Below are positions 17,531 to 25,316 of a stretch of DNA of 64,000 bases, piece by piece (position 1 is the first letter of the stretch; every line of letters begins with the position of its first letter). The position numbers were made by a program, and so were the translations under genes. The DNA lies in assembly GCA_964526695.1 (NCBI GenBank), contig CAZGJA010000089.1, positions 1 through 64,000 of the forward strand, read 5' to 3'. This DNA comes from JABWBH01 sp964526695. Lineage in GTDB: Bacteria; Planctomycetota; Phycisphaerae; UBA1845. The notes beneath the pieces are model-generated. The model had not been told where the DNA came from and searched no databases. It saw only the letters and a program-made list of their open reading frames with translations.

Positions 17531-18076
17531 CTAGTCGTCGTACTTCAGGATCGAGTGAATCGGATAGCCCCGGAGTTTCTCCCGCCCCTTCAGGAAGCTC
17601 AGCTCGATGAGAAACGCCACGCCGACGACCTCTCCGCCGAGCGACTCGACGAGTCGGCAACTGGCCTGCATCGTGCCGCCGGTCGCCAGCACGTCGTCCA
17701 CCAGCAGCACGCGATCGCCGGCGCGGACGGCGTCGGCGTGAATCTCCAGCGTGTCCGTCCCGTATTCCAGCGCGTACACCTCGCTTCGCGTCGCGCCCGG
17801 GAGCTTGCCCGGCTTGCGGATCGGCACGAAGCCGGCGGACAGGTTCCTCGCAACGGCCGTCCCGAAGATGAACCCGCGGGACTCGGCGCTCGCCACGACG
17901 TCCACGTGCACCGCGCGGAACGGCTGCGTCAGGTATTCGATCGCCAGCGACAAACCGGCCTGATCGCGCAGCAGGGGCGTGATGTCCTTGAACCCGACGC
18001 CGGGTTTCGGGAAGTCGGCGATGTCGCGGATGAGGTCGCGCAGCTTGGTCAGCTTGATCGGGCTGTCGGGATCCAC
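17531..18076 (-). CDS. apt: Adenine phosphoribosyltransferase
   Basis: 181 aa from GTG 18076. The GGGAGG Shine-Dalgarno overlaps the more upstream GTG (18085), so the inner start has the right spacing. The PRPP-binding motif is RVLLVDDVLATGGTM, and the N-terminal LRDLIRDIADFPKPGV and FKDITPLL are typical of Apt. ASAESRGFIFG is the flexible-loop region. It salvages adenine plus PRPP to AMP in the cytoplasm. Monocistronic by context. Confidence 0.96.
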   Translation of the reverse strand: MDPDSPIKLTKLRDLIRDIADFPKPGVGFKDITPLLRDQAGLSLAIEYLTQPFRAVHVDVVASAESRGFIFGTAVARNLSAGFVPIRKPGKLPGATRSEVYALEYGTDTLEIHADAVRAGDRVLLVDDVLATGGTMQASCRLVESLGGEVVGVAFLIELSFLKGREKLRGYPIHSILKYDD

Positions 18077-18662
18077 GATGGACACCTCCCTGTCAGCGGG
18101 CCGCGAACCTGGCGCCGCGGATCAAATGGCTCGAACGCGGCGCAAGTCTAGCATCGGCGCAGGCGACTGCCAGCATGAACCGGCTGCACGAGCGCAATTC
18201 AGGCGGCGCAAGTGTAAATGCCGTGGTATCGGCGGGGGGCGGGCCTCTGGCCCGCCGGCGGGCGAGGACACCCGCCCCCCCCGAGCAAGGCGGGCAGTGC
18301 GCATTCCCTCGCGGTTGGGTGACATGGCTTCACGCGCAGCGGGCAGCCATACCGGCCCACGCGTGAGGAATCGACGCGCACATGGGGAATCACATGCTCA
18401 CGCCGAGTACGGCGAGAGCATGCCACCCGTGGCGAGAGCATGCCACCCGAGGAGCCGATTTGCCACCCGTCGCACAGGGGGAATCACATGCTCACGCCGA
18501 GTACGGCGAGAGCATGCCACCCGCGGAGCCGATTTGCCACCCGTCGCACAGGGGGAATCACATGCTCACGCCGAGTACGGCGAGAGCATGCCACCCGTGG
18601 CGCCGGCTTGCCACCCGAGGCGCCGCGTCGTTTGTAAAAGTGATCGTCGGAAGAGTGCGGCG
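18077..18662. other. Gene-free region dominated by tandem repeats
   Basis: 586 bases between the start of apt and the stop of the CAP/SCP lipoprotein gene. After the apt leader come a GGCCCGCCGG-rich palindrome near 18241-18265, a 41-nt element (18311-18351) that recurs at 38317-38359, and then the tandem array at 18384-18622. Open frames here only translate repeats. Confidence 0.7.
18384..18622 (+). repeat. Tandem array of three 74-94-bp units, each with a 30-nt hairpin
   Basis: Each unit starts GGGGAATCACATGCTCACGC and contains a hairpin whose arms CATGCTC-A-CGCCG and CGGCG-A-GAGCATG flank AGTA. Exact hairpin positions are 18393-18422, 18487-18516 and 18561-18590. The first unit is longer by a 20-base internal duplication ending AGAGCATGCCACCC. 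Unit spacing is 94 then 74. A fourth hairpin lies alone at 38374-38403. Not CRISPR: there are no unique spacers of even size. Confidence 0.85.
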
Positions 18663-19301
18663 TCAGGGCGCGGTCTGAATGACCGGACCTGCAACCGGCT
18701 CGACCGTTTGCGGGGTGACGGATTCCGCGGGTCTTTGATCCGGCAGCGCGGGGGAAATCGGCTTGGCGGGCTGGGCGAACTCAACCACCCAGTACGTGCC
18801 GTGCTCCCCGCCGGCGCGAAGTCCCACGCCCACCTCGCGCCACTTGGGCGAGAGGATGATCTGACGATGGTCCGGGCTGGCCATCCATTCACTCATCACG
18901 TCCGCGGCGCTGGTCTGCCCCGCGGCGAGGTTTTCGCCAATGTAGTAATAGCGGTAGCTGGCGCGGCTGGCGCGGGCGGCCGGGCCTTCGCCGTTGATCG
19001 GATCCTCGTGAGCGAAAAACCGCTGCTCGACCATGCGACACGCGAAGTCGGTGGCGATGCTGTCGAGCTTCTCCGCGCGAGTCACCGGGGCAAGCCCCGC
19101 GTTCGTCCGCTCGAGGTTGGTGAGCTGAACAAGCTGGTCGGACATCCGCTCCATGTCGTCGGGGCTGAGGCACGGGTGGGCGGAATCCTCCCCGACCTGC
19201 TTGGAGGCGGCATCGCCCTCATCGCTCGACGTGGCGGCGCAGCCGGCGAAGCCGACGGGCAGAAGTCCCGCGAACACGAATCGGCAAAGCTTGTGCAGCA
19301 T
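18663..19301 (-). CDS. CAP/SCP-domain lipoprotein
   Basis: 212 aa from ATG 19301, behind AGGAGG. A longer in-frame start at 19385 lies upstream of that ribosome site and is unlikely. Signal with lipobox LPVGFAGC (Cys21). The CAP domain (about 55-185) shows LVQLTNLERTNAGLAPV, FACRMVEQRFFAHEDP, YYYIGENLAAGQ and VMSEWMASPDHRQIILSP, i.e. the conserved His-Glu-His cavity. Bacterial CAP (YkwD-type) proteins are secreted and poorly understood; lipid binding or peptidase-like roles are proposed. A Pro-rich tail ends the chain. Confidence 0.85.
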   Translation of the reverse strand: MLHKLCRFVFAGLLPVGFAGCAATSSDEGDAASKQVGEDSAHPCLSPDDMERMSDQLVQLTNLERTNAGLAPVTRAEKLDSIATDFACRMVEQRFFAHEDPINGEGPAARASRASYRYYYIGENLAAGQTSAADVMSEWMASPDHRQIILSPKWREVGVGLRAGGEHGTYWVVEFAQPAKPISPALPDQRPAESVTPQTVEPVAGPVIQTAP

Positions 19302-19423
19302 CAACTCATCCTCCTGCGGACATTCGGTCGGGCCTCCTGCCCAACTGAACCACCCTAGTATAAGCCGCCCCGGTTGCACCGACAAATGTCACAAACTTCG
19401 TGCAAGCTGGACTTTACGATTTG

Positions 19424-21049
19424 TTACACCGGTGTGACGGGCCGGTGCAGCAGCAACAGAGTGATATCGTCTGGAGTCCGCCCATCCTTGAGAAAAGGCG
19501 CAAGATCCGCCAGAAGTTCGTCCATCGCCGCCATCGCCGACCGCCCAAACCCGTCGCAGACCGCGTCCACGATCCGGCTTCGCCCCATCACTTGTCCGTG
19601 CCGGTCCACGGCCGTCTGACACCCGGAGGAGAAAACGGCCAAGGTCGCCCCGTCCGCCAGCCGGACCGGTTTGCGTGCGTACTCGTACTGCTCATGCGTT
19701 CCGGCGGGCGGGGAGTTCAGCTCCGTCCAGACCCGCGGCTCGCCGTCCTCATCCACGCTGATCACCCCGATGTCCCCGGCCGTGCAGACCTCGGCCGCGC
19801 CGGACTTAGGGTTCATCACCAGGATGGCGGCGTCGAGGAGCCGGTGCTCCTTGGAGGTGCGCATGAGGTAGTTCAGTTCTCGCATGAGGATGTGCGGGGG
19901 GTCGGCATGAAACGCGGCCACGCGGAAGGCGCTGCGCGCTTCGGCGATGCCCAGCGCCGAGCCGACGACGTCCGCGCGCACGTGTGCAACGAGGACTGAC
20001 GCCAACCCGTTGGGCAACTTGGTCACGTCATACACGTCGCCGCCGCGCTCCTGACCCGGCTTGGTGTAGGCGGCGAACTGCAACTGCGGCCAGACGGGCA
20101 CGTGCACCGGATCGAGCCTCGCCTGCACGTCGCGGAGGAGCGCCACCTGCGCGTCGCTGACCGCGAGCCTCAGCACCGTCTGCTCATGCGCGAGGGTTTC
20201 AACCTGCACGGCCGCGGCCTCGGCGACGGCGGCGATGAAGTCGAAATCCGCGGGTCCGAGGACGCGCTCTCCCGCCGCCGTGTCCACGTAGAGCAGCCCG
20301 AGCGCGCCGTCCCGCGTCGGCAGGGGGACCACGACGGCGGAGGCGATCTCGGCTTCGTCGGGCTTGATGATGCGGAGGCACTGACCGCGCTGAAGGCAGC
20401 GGTACTCGAAGGTCTCGAGCATGGCCGGTTCCGCCGCGACGCCGCCATCCCGCTTCTGCCCGCCGACAAACTCCAGCCGTCCGGACGCCTGCCGTCGCAG
20501 CCCCAGCCACACTGTCCTTGCACCGACAGCGGGCAGGATGCCCTGGCATGCGGTCTCGATCACCTGCACGAAATCCGCTGTGCGGCCCAACTGCGTCGCG
20601 ACTTCCATCAGCGCCTTGCGCAGCTTGGAGCCAAGCGTCACGTCCTCCTGCGCACGTTGCGTGTCGGAGCCGGGGGGCAGCGGGTACTCCCGCACTTTCT
20701 GCAGGATCTTCAGCTCTCCCGCTTCCACGGCTGGCAGTTCAACCACGCGGACCATCTCGATCCGCAGGCGGAAACGGTCCACGACGATCTCGTCTCCATC
20801 CGCCAGTGCGGTTTGACCGGTAATCGGCGTTTCGCGCAACATCGCCTGTCCGCTGGGGTCGATCGGGATGTAACTCCACTTCTCATGCGCCTCGTCGTGA
20901 TGCGGCATGATCATCGCCAGGAAGCCGGGCACGTTGGTCGAGGGAAGCTGGACAATGTTGGAGCTGTCCGATCCGAGCGAGACCGCGGCGTGGTTGAACT
21001 CCATCTCGCGGGAGCTGGGGTCGCGCTGATCGGTGAGGATGATGCGCAT
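19424..21049 (-). CDS. FHA-GAF-SpoIIE/PP2C-like protein with degenerate phosphatase motifs
   Basis: 541 aa from ATG 21049. Domains in order are FHA-like (about 1-105), a helical linker, GAF (about 150-310; VVVPLPTRDGALGLLYVD) and a SpoIIE-type PP2C domain (about 330-541). The metal-binding GGDVYDV and TPDDITLLLL are kept. The central DxxGxG motif reads VAHVRADVVGSAL, and the usual AGH motif reads AGDIGV, so catalysis may be weak or absent. The same architecture with intact motifs is at 36677-38296. Such proteins link signal sensing to dephosphorylation of regulators. An active enzyme with an altered site is the alternative. Confidence 0.82.
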   Translation of the reverse strand: MRIILTDQRDPSSREMEFNHAAVSLGSDSSNIVQLPSTNVPGFLAMIMPHHDEAHEKWSYIPIDPSGQAMLRETPITGQTALADGDEIVVDRFRLRIEMVRVVELPAVEAGELKILQKVREYPLPPGSDTQRAQEDVTLGSKLRKALMEVATQLGRTADFVQVIETACQGILPAVGARTVWLGLRRQASGRLEFVGGQKRDGGVAAEPAMLETFEYRCLQRGQCLRIIKPDEAEIASAVVVPLPTRDGALGLLYVDTAAGERVLGPADFDFIAAVAEAAAVQVETLAHEQTVLRLAVSDAQVALLRDVQARLDPVHVPVWPQLQFAAYTKPGQERGGDVYDVTKLPNGLASVLVAHVRADVVGSALGIAEARSAFRVAAFHADPPHILMRELNYLMRTSKEHRLLDAAILVMNPKSGAAEVCTAGDIGVISVDEDGEPRVWTELNSPPAGTHEQYEYARKPVRLADGATLAVFSSGCQTAVDRHGQVMGRSRIVDAVCDGFGRSAMAAMDELLADLAPFLKDGRTPDDITLLLLHRPVTPV

Positions 21050-21243
21050 GTCCGTCGCCTCCGAACCGGTTTTCGAGCAGCAAGGCCGTCTGCCGCGCGG
21101 TAAAACCGAATGTCGCGTGGCGGGACCGCCGGTCGGGCAGCGCAGCCGCCAGTCGCGGTGCACCGGTCTCTACACCATGCAACGGGCGTGGAGGATACCG
21201 CTGCCGCCGAACGCCGACCAGAACCTCTCCAAGCTGGGCAGCC

Positions 21244-21278
21244 CGCCACGGCCTGGCGAGTACGCCAGACCGTGCCAC
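21244..21278 (-). repeat. 35-bp dispersed repeat, inverted copy
   Basis: Reverse complement of 13534-13568 with one mismatch (34/35). Confidence 0.85.
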
Positions 21279-21300
21279 CCAATCCGGAGCAATGTCCTCC

Positions 21301-21396
21301 GACTCGGAGCAGCGCCGCTCGACTCGGAGCCGTGCCGCTCGACTCGGAGCAGCGCCGCTCGACTCGGAGCAGCGCCGCTCGGCTCGGAGTCGCGCC
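21301..21396 (+). repeat. 20-bp tandem repeat (minisatellite), about five units
   Basis: Exact period of 20 with unit GACTCGGAGCAGCGCCGCTC. Units start at 21301, 21321, 21341 and 21361, with a diverged partial unit at 21381. Substitutions are few, so the array is probably recent and may vary in length between strains. Confidence 0.9.
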
Positions 21397-21407
21397 AATT
21401 CGCCTTT

Positions 21408-21938
21408 TCACTTCGCGGAGGGCGCCGTGCGGGGCGCGTTCCCCTTGCGTCGGCGGCGCGCCAGCCACAGCCCCCAGAGCATGACGGCCACGCCGGTGGC
21501 CGTGCCGATGCGCTGATGCCAGCCGAAGCCCTCGACGTGCCCGACCTTGATCCAATCCGCGAACAGCGTGATGCCGCCCATCAGCAGCGCGATGACCGCG
21601 ATGCTCGTGGCGCGCATCACCACGCCCGCGAGGAACAGGATGATCGAGATGATGATGGCCGCGATCTGATACCAGCCAAAGCCCGCTTGCTCGCCAAGGC
21701 GGATGTAATCCGCGGCAGCCGACAGCAGAGTGACGAACGCGCCGGTGGCGAGGAACACGGCCGCCTCCGACAGCGGCGGCGCGGCGGCCGCCTCGACCAG
21801 CGGCGCGTCCTGCTGAATCCGCTCCGCGCAGGGCAGGCACAGATGGCGCATGACCTTGCCCTGGCCCGGAACCTGGTCGCTGATGTGGACGCGGGCGAGC
21901 TGGCCGCACTGCTCGCAGGTGGGTTTTTCGCCGATCAC
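21408..21938 (-). CDS. Small membrane protein with an N-terminal Cys4-type zinc-ribbon
   Basis: 176 aa from GTG 21938, which overlaps the stop of the M20 peptidase gene (GTGA) and has GGAGG upstream. Residues 7-40 hold CEQCGQLARVH and HLCLPCAE, two CxxC pairs that could bind zinc. Four hydrophobic segments follow: AAVFLATGAFVTLLSAAA, IAAIIISIILFLAGVVM, SIAVIALLMGGITLF and IGTATGVAVMLWGLWLA. The tail is basic. Function unknown. Translational coupling suggests it is made together with the M20 peptidase. Confidence 0.7.
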   Translation of the reverse strand: MIGEKPTCEQCGQLARVHISDQVPGQGKVMRHLCLPCAERIQQDAPLVEAAAAPPLSEAAVFLATGAFVTLLSAAADYIRLGEQAGFGWYQIAAIIISIILFLAGVVMRATSIAVIALLMGGITLFADWIKVGHVEGFGWHQRIGTATGVAVMLWGLWLARRRRKGNAPRTAPSAK

Positions 21939-22996
21939 CGCCGTCCCTCCGCCAGCGCCTCGCGCACCAGCCGAACGTACAGCTCCGCGCCTCGTCGTTG
22001 CTCCGCTTTGTCGATCCATTCGCCCTCGTCCCAGCGTTCCCCGGACAGATCCCGATGCGCCTGGTGGATGGAGCCTGGCCCGAACAGAAACGTCTTCGCC
22101 CCCGGCCAGCGGAAGTGCGCGATGTCCGTGTTGTATGCGGCCACCCCCGTCTCCCACCCCCGCAGCGTCGCGAGGTTCATCACCGGGTCGTTGCCGCCCA
22201 GCCAGCGAAGTGCCAGACGCTCGTCACCGATCGACCGCACCGCGCTCTCCACCCGCGACTTCACCTCGTTCATCGGTTCGCACAGCCGGATGAACAAGCC
22301 GGCCTCGGCGTGGCCGGGAACCTTGTTATAGGCCTCCCCGCCGCACTTGATGAACACGTTGAGCGTGTTGCCGCTTTCCGAATGCCGGGCGAGCCACGGC
22401 TGCTCGCGAAGGACGTGGATCGCCGATGTAAGCCGCTCCAGCGCGTCGTCGGCCCGCTCGGGATAGCCGGAATGACCCTCGCGCCCCGTGGCGATCAAGT
22501 CGGCCTTGAGCAGCCCTTTCTGGCTGCGCATCAGGCGGTTCTCGGTGGGCTCGCCCACGATGAGGAACTGCGGCTGCGGCAGATCGCGCCCGGCGCAGGC
22601 GGCGCCGAGATGCTCGCCGCCCTCCTCGTCCACGGTCAGCACGAGGCCGATGCCCGATAAGCCGCCTGACACCAGGACGTCGAACGCTTCCATGAATGCG
22701 GCGAGAATTCCGTGCGTGTCGCAGGCGCCGCGACCGTAGATCCGCCGCTCGTCCTCATGGGGTCCATACCGGGGCGCGACCGTGTCCACGTGCGTGTTGA
22801 AGAGCAGCTGCGGCGACGCGCCCGGCATCGTGGCGAGCAGGTTGAATCGCTCCCCGCACACCGGCAGCCGCCGGGTGGTCAGTCCGCGCGATTGCAGCTC
22901 CTGCTCGATGCACTTCATCTTCTCGGCTTCGCGCGGCGTGACCGAGTCGATGGCGATGAGCCGATTGGTGAATTGCCCCATGCGCTCGAAGTTCAT
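21935..22996 (-). CDS. M20 family metallopeptidase (ArgE/DapE/acetylornithine deacetylase-like)
   Basis: 353 aa from ATG 22996 (MNFERMGQ). A longer start would add residues that do not fit the family. The two-zinc site is visible: LLFNTHVDTVAP (His and Asp), GRGACDTHGILAAF (bridging Asp), VLTVDEEGGEHLG (catalytic Glu pair) and a late His in GPGSIHQAHRDLSGE. The lid domain includes LIATGREGHSGYPERADDA with its conserved His. M20 enzymes remove N-acyl groups from amino acids. ArgE-type acetylornithine deacetylase is plausible, but no arginine genes are near, so I leave it unnamed. Confidence 0.85.
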   Translation of the reverse strand: MNFERMGQFTNRLIAIDSVTPREAEKMKCIEQELQSRGLTTRRLPVCGERFNLLATMPGASPQLLFNTHVDTVAPRYGPHEDERRIYGRGACDTHGILAAFMEAFDVLVSGGLSGIGLVLTVDEEGGEHLGAACAGRDLPQPQFLIVGEPTENRLMRSQKGLLKADLIATGREGHSGYPERADDALERLTSAIHVLREQPWLARHSESGNTLNVFIKCGGEAYNKVPGHAEAGLFIRLCEPMNEVKSRVESAVRSIGDERLALRWLGGNDPVMNLATLRGWETGVAAYNTDIAHFRWPGAKTFLFGPGSIHQAHRDLSGERWDEGEWIDKAEQRRGAELYVRLVREALAEGRR

Positions 22997-23176
22997 GACG
23001 ACCGCCTGATAACCACCTGGCCGGGTGTTCCGCCGCGCAGCGAGTGACGACAAGGGATGATGCGGGACCGGGTCATCCCAGACAAGTCCGCGCCGCACAG
23101 GCCCTGAGGATTGCCCGGATTACCCATGTTCCGCAGAAACCGGAACTTACGGCGAGGGAAACGCGGCGAAAAGGCG

Positions 23177-23205
23177 TTGAAAGACCCTGCGGGCTGGACT
23201 AGGAT
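23177..23205 (+). promoter_or_regulatory. Predicted sigma-70-type promoter for csrA
   Basis: TTGAAA at 23177-23182 and TAGGAT at 23200-23205, separated by 17 bases, placing the transcript start near 23212 and giving a ~55-base leader before the csrA start. Confidence 0.55.
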
Positions 23206-23265
23206 TCTGTGTTCGCGGTGTCGTCCTCAGGGAGGCGGGCAAGAGAGCGGGAGGAACCCCGGACC

Positions 23266-23481
23266 ATGTTGGTACTAGCGCGAGCCAGAGATCAGAGCAT
23301 CATCATCGGCGACGACATCAAGATCACGATCGTGGAAGTCCGCGGCAACAAGGTCCGCCTCGGCATCGACGCTCCGCAGGGCGTGTCCGTCCACCGTGAG
23401 GAGATCTACCTCCAGATCAAGGAAGCGGAAAAGGCCGCCGCGACGGCGGGATCAACCGGCGCCTCAGCTCCGCAAGAGTAG
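23266..23481 (+). CDS. csrA: Carbon storage regulator, RNA-binding translational repressor
   Basis: 71 aa from ATG 23266, with GAGGAA eight bases upstream. MLVLARARDQSIIIGDDIKI, then VRGNKVRLGIDAP and VSVHREEIYLQI are the CsrA beta-strands. The RNA-binding R/H residues in VHREE are present, and the last ~17 residues are an Ala/Ser-rich tail. CsrA binds GGA motifs in mRNA leaders to block translation. No fliW or flagellar gene is adjacent. Single-gene unit with its own promoter. Confidence 0.96.
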   Translation: MLVLARARDQSIIIGDDIKITIVEVRGNKVRLGIDAPQGVSVHREEIYLQIKEAEKAAATAGSTGASAPQE

Positions 23482-23558
23482 AGGGAAGCCAGCGCCCCGC
23501 TCACGCGGAGCAACTGGGGCACGCCCGGTCTTGAGGATTGATCGACGCCGCAAGCGAA

Positions 23559-24194
23559 TCAGGCTCGCCATCCGGCAAGCTCGCGCCGCAGCGCTGCGAA
23601 TCCTGCGGGGAACAGCTCCTCAAGCATGTCGAGACGTTCGCGCAGACGGGTCGCCTGCTCCACGGCGACACGAAGTTCATGCGACAAACCGGGGCGGTCC
23701 GTGCCATAGACTTCGCGCTTCAGCCGCCGGACTTCTTCCGGCGCTGAGCCGCACGGGCGCAGCGCCCAAGCGGCCTCCCCAATGCCGCTGATCGACCCGC
23801 AGGCGTACCACGCCTCGATGGATGGCACGGCCACCCCGACGGCGACTTTCAGCATGGAACCCGGGCCGCGAGGTCGGAGCTGCCGACACGTTCGCTGGAC
23901 GATGCCTCGAAGGACGCACATCCGACACGATGGATCACCCCCTTCGACTCCTTCGTGCTCCGGACGGTGGAAGGGCGAGCCGTTCCCATCCACGACAACA
24001 ACCAGCCCATCGGCGCTCGTACGATATTGCAGATGTAGAATCGCCTTCGGCAACTCGTCCTTGATGCTCGGCCATCCTCGTGAGCGCGGAGCAGAGGTTT
24101 CGATCGATTCCGCTTCCTGTCCGAGCATCGTTGCGATGAGGATTCGAATCGCGGCCTCATCCGCAAGGGATTCACTAAGTACGCAGAACTTCAT
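23559..24194 (-). CDS. TOPRIM-like protein paired with an ATPase, hypothetical
   Basis: 211 aa. It starts with ATGA overlapping the stop of the ATPase gene, so the pair is co-translated. The N-terminus FCVLSESLADEAAIRILIA and the later ALLVVVVD-like block DGLVVVVDGNGSPFHRPE resemble the Glu...DxN-type strands of TOPRIM/OLD nucleases and of DUF4276-like partners of AAA ATPases. This is a resemblance only. RSRGWPSIKDELPKAI is another conserved-looking block, and the C-terminus is helical. By analogy with OLD/Gabija/PARIS-type pairs it could be the effector nuclease of a defence module. Unproven; it could also serve DNA repair. Confidence 0.6.
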   Translation of the reverse strand: MKFCVLSESLADEAAIRILIATMLGQEAESIETSAPRSRGWPSIKDELPKAILHLQYRTSADGLVVVVDGNGSPFHRPEHEGVEGGDPSCRMCVLRGIVQRTCRQLRPRGPGSMLKVAVGVAVPSIEAWYACGSISGIGEAAWALRPCGSAPEEVRRLKREVYGTDRPGLSHELRVAVEQATRLRERLDMLEELFPAGFAALRRELAGWRA

Positions 24195-25201
24195 CGGTGA
24201 GCCGGCACTCCGCCAAGAATGCCGGTGTACCAGATGTCTCCAAGATGGCTGTCCTGGAGGATTTCCTCTACGTTTGGGAGACTGGTCAGCGGAATGAACC
24301 TCGCTTCCGACTCCGCGCGCTCCGCGATGACAACCTCCTCGGGATGATCCCTGTACAGATCGAGCAGATAGGGCGAGTGCGTCGTCGCCACCACTTGCAC
24401 GGGGGCCCGCGATTCGCCGAAGTTCGCCGGATGACTCAAGCGGTACAGGGCATCCTGCACGTCCCTCAGCAGACGCGGGTGGATGCCCCGATCAGGCTCC
24501 TCAAAGCAGACCAGCGGTGCCGGGTTCGGATGGTGCGCGAGCGCCAACGTACACAGCGCCAGCAGGGTGCCCTGGGAGAGTTCGGCGGCAGGCAACCGGT
24601 GATGCCCGTCGCGAGTTCTAACAAAGAACACTCTTCTGCCCTGCTCATCGAAATCACACGTGATTCGGTCGAACTCGGGGAACCACGTTCCGAATTCACG
24701 GTTCAGCGACTCGAACCGCTCATTGTTCCGATCCTGAAGGTGTGTCAGCAGTCCGGGCAATCCAAAGCCAGACTCATCCAGCCTGATCGTGGGCTTCATC
24801 TCCACGCCCCTGCAGAGCTCCTTGGCATCCAAGGAGAATAGCCTGAATCTCGAGAGAATGTCCAGCACGGTTGGACCTGCTTGGAGAGTCACCGGGCGAT
24901 CTGTGTGCAGAATCGGCTCTACGGGCTGAGGTAGGATTTGCGTCCGGCTGCACACGCCGAACCCGTCCTCGTTGAATTGCACGAAGATCTCCACCGGCGA
25001 AGTCACGCTGATCCGCTGCCCGAATGTCGAAACCGTCGAAAACGCGAACTTCCGAGGATCGACCGCGGCCTCGAAGGCACGCAGCGCCGTCGTCTTCCCG
25101 CTGCCGTTCGGACCGACGATCAACGTGAATCGGCCGAGAGGCAGGGTCGTGTCCTTCAACAGGCGGTAGTTCTTGAACTTGATGGACTCAATCGTTGTCA
25201 T
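24191..25201 (-). CDS. AAA_21/ABC-type ATPase of an OLD-like two-gene module
   Basis: 336 aa from ATG 25201 (MTTIESIKFKNYRLL). It has the single-polypeptide SMC/RecF-like ATPase plan: Walker A FTLIVGPNGSGKTTALRAF (about 28-46), a long insertion, signature LPAAELSQGTLLALC, Walker B APLVCFEEPDRGIHP and the switch His in VVATTHSPYLLDL. This set is typical of the ATPases that drive OLD, Gabija, PARIS and related anti-phage systems, but also of housekeeping RecF-like proteins. GC content looks lower than that of the flanking genes. It overlaps the TOPRIM-like gene by 4 bases. Confidence 0.85.
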   Translation of the reverse strand: MTTIESIKFKNYRLLKDTTLPLGRFTLIVGPNGSGKTTALRAFEAAVDPRKFAFSTVSTFGQRISVTSPVEIFVQFNEDGFGVCSRTQILPQPVEPILHTDRPVTLQAGPTVLDILSRFRLFSLDAKELCRGVEMKPTIRLDESGFGLPGLLTHLQDRNNERFESLNREFGTWFPEFDRITCDFDEQGRRVFFVRTRDGHHRLPAAELSQGTLLALCTLALAHHPNPAPLVCFEEPDRGIHPRLLRDVQDALYRLSHPANFGESRAPVQVVATTHSPYLLDLYRDHPEEVVIAERAESEARFIPLTSLPNVEEILQDSHLGDIWYTGILGGVPAHR

Positions 25202-25316
25202 GTGTTCGGATGCCGGGCTTTCTCCAAGCGATGGTCCGGGCTGAACCGGCATTCCCACATCATTCTATACTGCCGGTGGGAGCCAAAGCCAGCACGAAAC
25301 CGGATCCCTGAGCAAC

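Larger units (their letters stand above)
21050..21407. other. Intergenic region with a dispersed and a tandem repeat
   Basis: 358 bases upstream of the FHA-GAF gene. It contains the inverted copy of the 35-bp repeat (21244-21278) and a 20-bp minisatellite (21301-21396), leaving about 190 bases for promoter and leader. No clear promoter seen. Confidence 0.6.

Noticed and set aside
18384..18622. CRISPR-like repeats
   Set aside because: Repeat units are long, adjacent and near-identical throughout. No unique spacers of even length, no cas genes.
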